From Anaerolineae bacterium (lineage in GTDB: Bacteria; Chloroflexota; Anaerolineae; J102), in the NCBI GenBank assembly GCA_015493675.1, contig WGCR01000456.1:1-5744 (forward strand): a stretch of 5,744 nucleotides of DNA, given 5' to 3'. The notes below the pieces were generated by a model, which searched no databases, was not told where the DNA came from, and worked only from the letters and a program-made list of their open reading frames with translations. The position numbers were made by a program, and so were the translations under genes. The stretch's first letter is position 1, and every line of letters starts with the position of its first letter. Below are positions 5,358-5,744 of this stretch, piece by piece.

Positions 5358-5526
5358 TAGTTCTGACGGATTCTGTGGATCACCAAAATAACCCATTTGA
5401 GGTATGCCCATATAGTGTGTCGTAGTGGACAGCATACTATATAAACCGTTAAGGCTTACCTCTGGAGGCTCGAAATCAGTGACTGGAGGCGTTTTCAGCG
5501 TCGATCCACAGAAAACGTCAGAACCA
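5358..5526. mobile_element. MITE-like 169-bp element with about 25-bp terminal inverted repeats and 10-bp flanking direct repeat
   Basis: Left arm 5357-5381 and right arm 5503-5527 are inverted repeats matching at 22 of 25 positions. GTTCTGACG (5360-5368) pairs with CGTCAGAAC (5516-5524), and TTCTGTGGATC (5371-5381) with GATCCACAGAA (5503-5513). The same 10-mer, GAATTTTTCC, flanks both sides (5348-5357 and 5527-5536), as a target-site duplication would. The interior has nested dyads: GAGGTATGCC/GGCTTACCTC (5399-5408/5453-5462, one mismatch), ATATAGT/ACTATAT (5410-5416/5436-5442) and TGTC/GACA (5418-5421/5428-5431), so the transcript could fold into a long multi-stem hairpin. No transposase frame is present, so it would be non-autonomous. 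It lies between the promoter-operator at 5191-5251 and the LacI-family gene. I do not recognise the parent insertion-sequence family. Confidence 0.75.
5484..5497. promoter_or_regulatory. Operator-like site inside the MITE-like element
   Basis: TGGAGGCGTTTTCA matches 12 of 14 positions of the ideal TGAAAGCGTTTTCA and keeps the central CpG. A half-site, AGAAAACG, follows at 5510-5517 in the opposite orientation within the element's right arm. Weaker than the promoter-proximal sites, it may be an auxiliary site or coincidence. Confidence 0.4.
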
Positions 5527-5542
5527 GAATTTTTCCTTGAGA

Positions 5543-5556
5543 AGAAAGCGTTTTCA
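5543..5556. promoter_or_regulatory. Third LacI-type operator, just upstream of the regulator gene
   Basis: AGAAAGCGTTTTCA has as its 12-base core, GAAAGCGTTTTC, the exact reverse complement of the core of site 2 (5234-5245), with the central CpG. It lies 36 bases before the LacI-family start codon and about 310 bp from the promoter-overlapping sites. Repression by DNA looping or a roadblock is therefore possible. Confidence 0.65.
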
Positions 5557-5591
5557 CTTGCCGGACAGCGCCTGATTTCATTTCACGACCG

Positions 5592-5744
5592 ATGACCGTT
5601 CTCCGCAAACGACGAGCAACTATCTCCGATGTCGCCAATCTGGCGGGCGTATCCATCGCTACAGTCAGTCGCGTGGTCAATGGCACTGCGCCCGTGGCCC
5701 AGGAGACAGTGGATCGGGTGCAGCGGGCCATTACCATGCTGGGG
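5592..5744 (+). CDS. LacI/GalR-family transcriptional regulator, N-terminal part (cut by window end)
   Basis: The first 51 residues are visible and form the DNA-binding head of a LacI-family repressor. TISDVANLAGVS (10-21) and IATVSRVVNG (22-31) are the helix-turn-helix, and VAQETVDRVQRAITMLG (35-51) is the third helix leading to the hinge. The ligand-binding core, which would resemble the sugar-binding fold, lies beyond the window. The frame is open back to a stop at 5538-5540, but the ATG at 5592 is the only good start. No convincing Shine-Dalgarno sequence precedes it, which is odd beside the clear sites of its neighbours. LacI-family operators occur at 5220-5246 and 5543-5556, pointing to autoregulation. 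Members usually sense sugars and control uptake or catabolic genes; the sugar cannot be told from this part. Confidence 0.93.
   Translation, partial: MTVLRKRRATISDVANLAGVSIATVSRVVNGTAPVAQETVDRVQRAITMLG

Noticed and set aside
5495..5737. Minus-strand frame of 80 codons opposite the LacI-family start
   Set aside because: The plus strand encodes an unmistakable LacI-type helix-turn-helix; the antisense frame is Arg/Thr-rich shadow.

Overview
The window comes from a bacterial chromosome with moderately GC-rich genes and more AT-rich gaps. No taxonomic marker is present. A eukaryotic-type UTP-glucose-1-phosphate uridylyltransferase, an ALG5-like glycosyltransferase, a bacterial acyl-CoA-binding protein, a lipoprotein sugar-binding protein and CACGAAG-rich interspersed repeats together fit Chloroflexota (Anaerolineae-like) best. 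That assignment is inference with low to moderate confidence.

Layout. At 1-20 a palindrome followed on the minus strand by T residues is a candidate terminator for the minus-strand gene at 183-449, an 88-residue acyl-CoA-binding protein. Between them, at 41-176, lies a short repeat element with terminal inverted repeats and a 9-bp flanking direct repeat that includes the ACBP stop codon. The gap 450-622 carries divergent promoters. To the right runs a two-gene operon: a family-2-type glycosyltransferase (623-1879) and a UDPGP-family uridylyltransferase (1882-3315, or from 1876 with a 4-bp overlap). A perfect 12-bp hairpin with A and T tracts (3341-3373) ends this operon and the gene converging on it.

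That converging minus-strand gene (4142 down to 3394) is a broken periplasmic sugar-binding lipoprotein. Its signal peptide and C-terminal half survive in different frames, and roughly 90-100 residues of the first lobe are missing. Divergent from it is a thioredoxin-domain protein with a C-terminal two-helix membrane segment (4313-4858).

The last 730 bases before the window's final gene are non-coding and the most structured part. They hold a near-consensus promoter (5191-5220), two overlapping LacI-type operators on its downstream edge (5220-5246), a 169-bp MITE-like element (5358-5526) with about 25-bp imperfect inverted repeats and a 10-bp flanking direct repeat, two further operator copies (5484-5497 inside the element, 5543-5556 just past it), and the start of a LacI-family regulator (5592 to the window end).

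How the genes may work together. The uridylyltransferase would make UDP-glucose and the co-transcribed glycosyltransferase would use it or a related UDP-sugar, probably on a lipid or polar acceptor. The LacI-family gene probably represses its own promoter through the operator array and may control sugar-uptake genes beyond the window. The decayed sugar-binding gene suggests that transport capacity here has been lost or moved. I see no CRISPR array, tRNA or rRNA. The strongest undescribed signals are the two short mobile-looking elements and the operator array interrupted by one of them.
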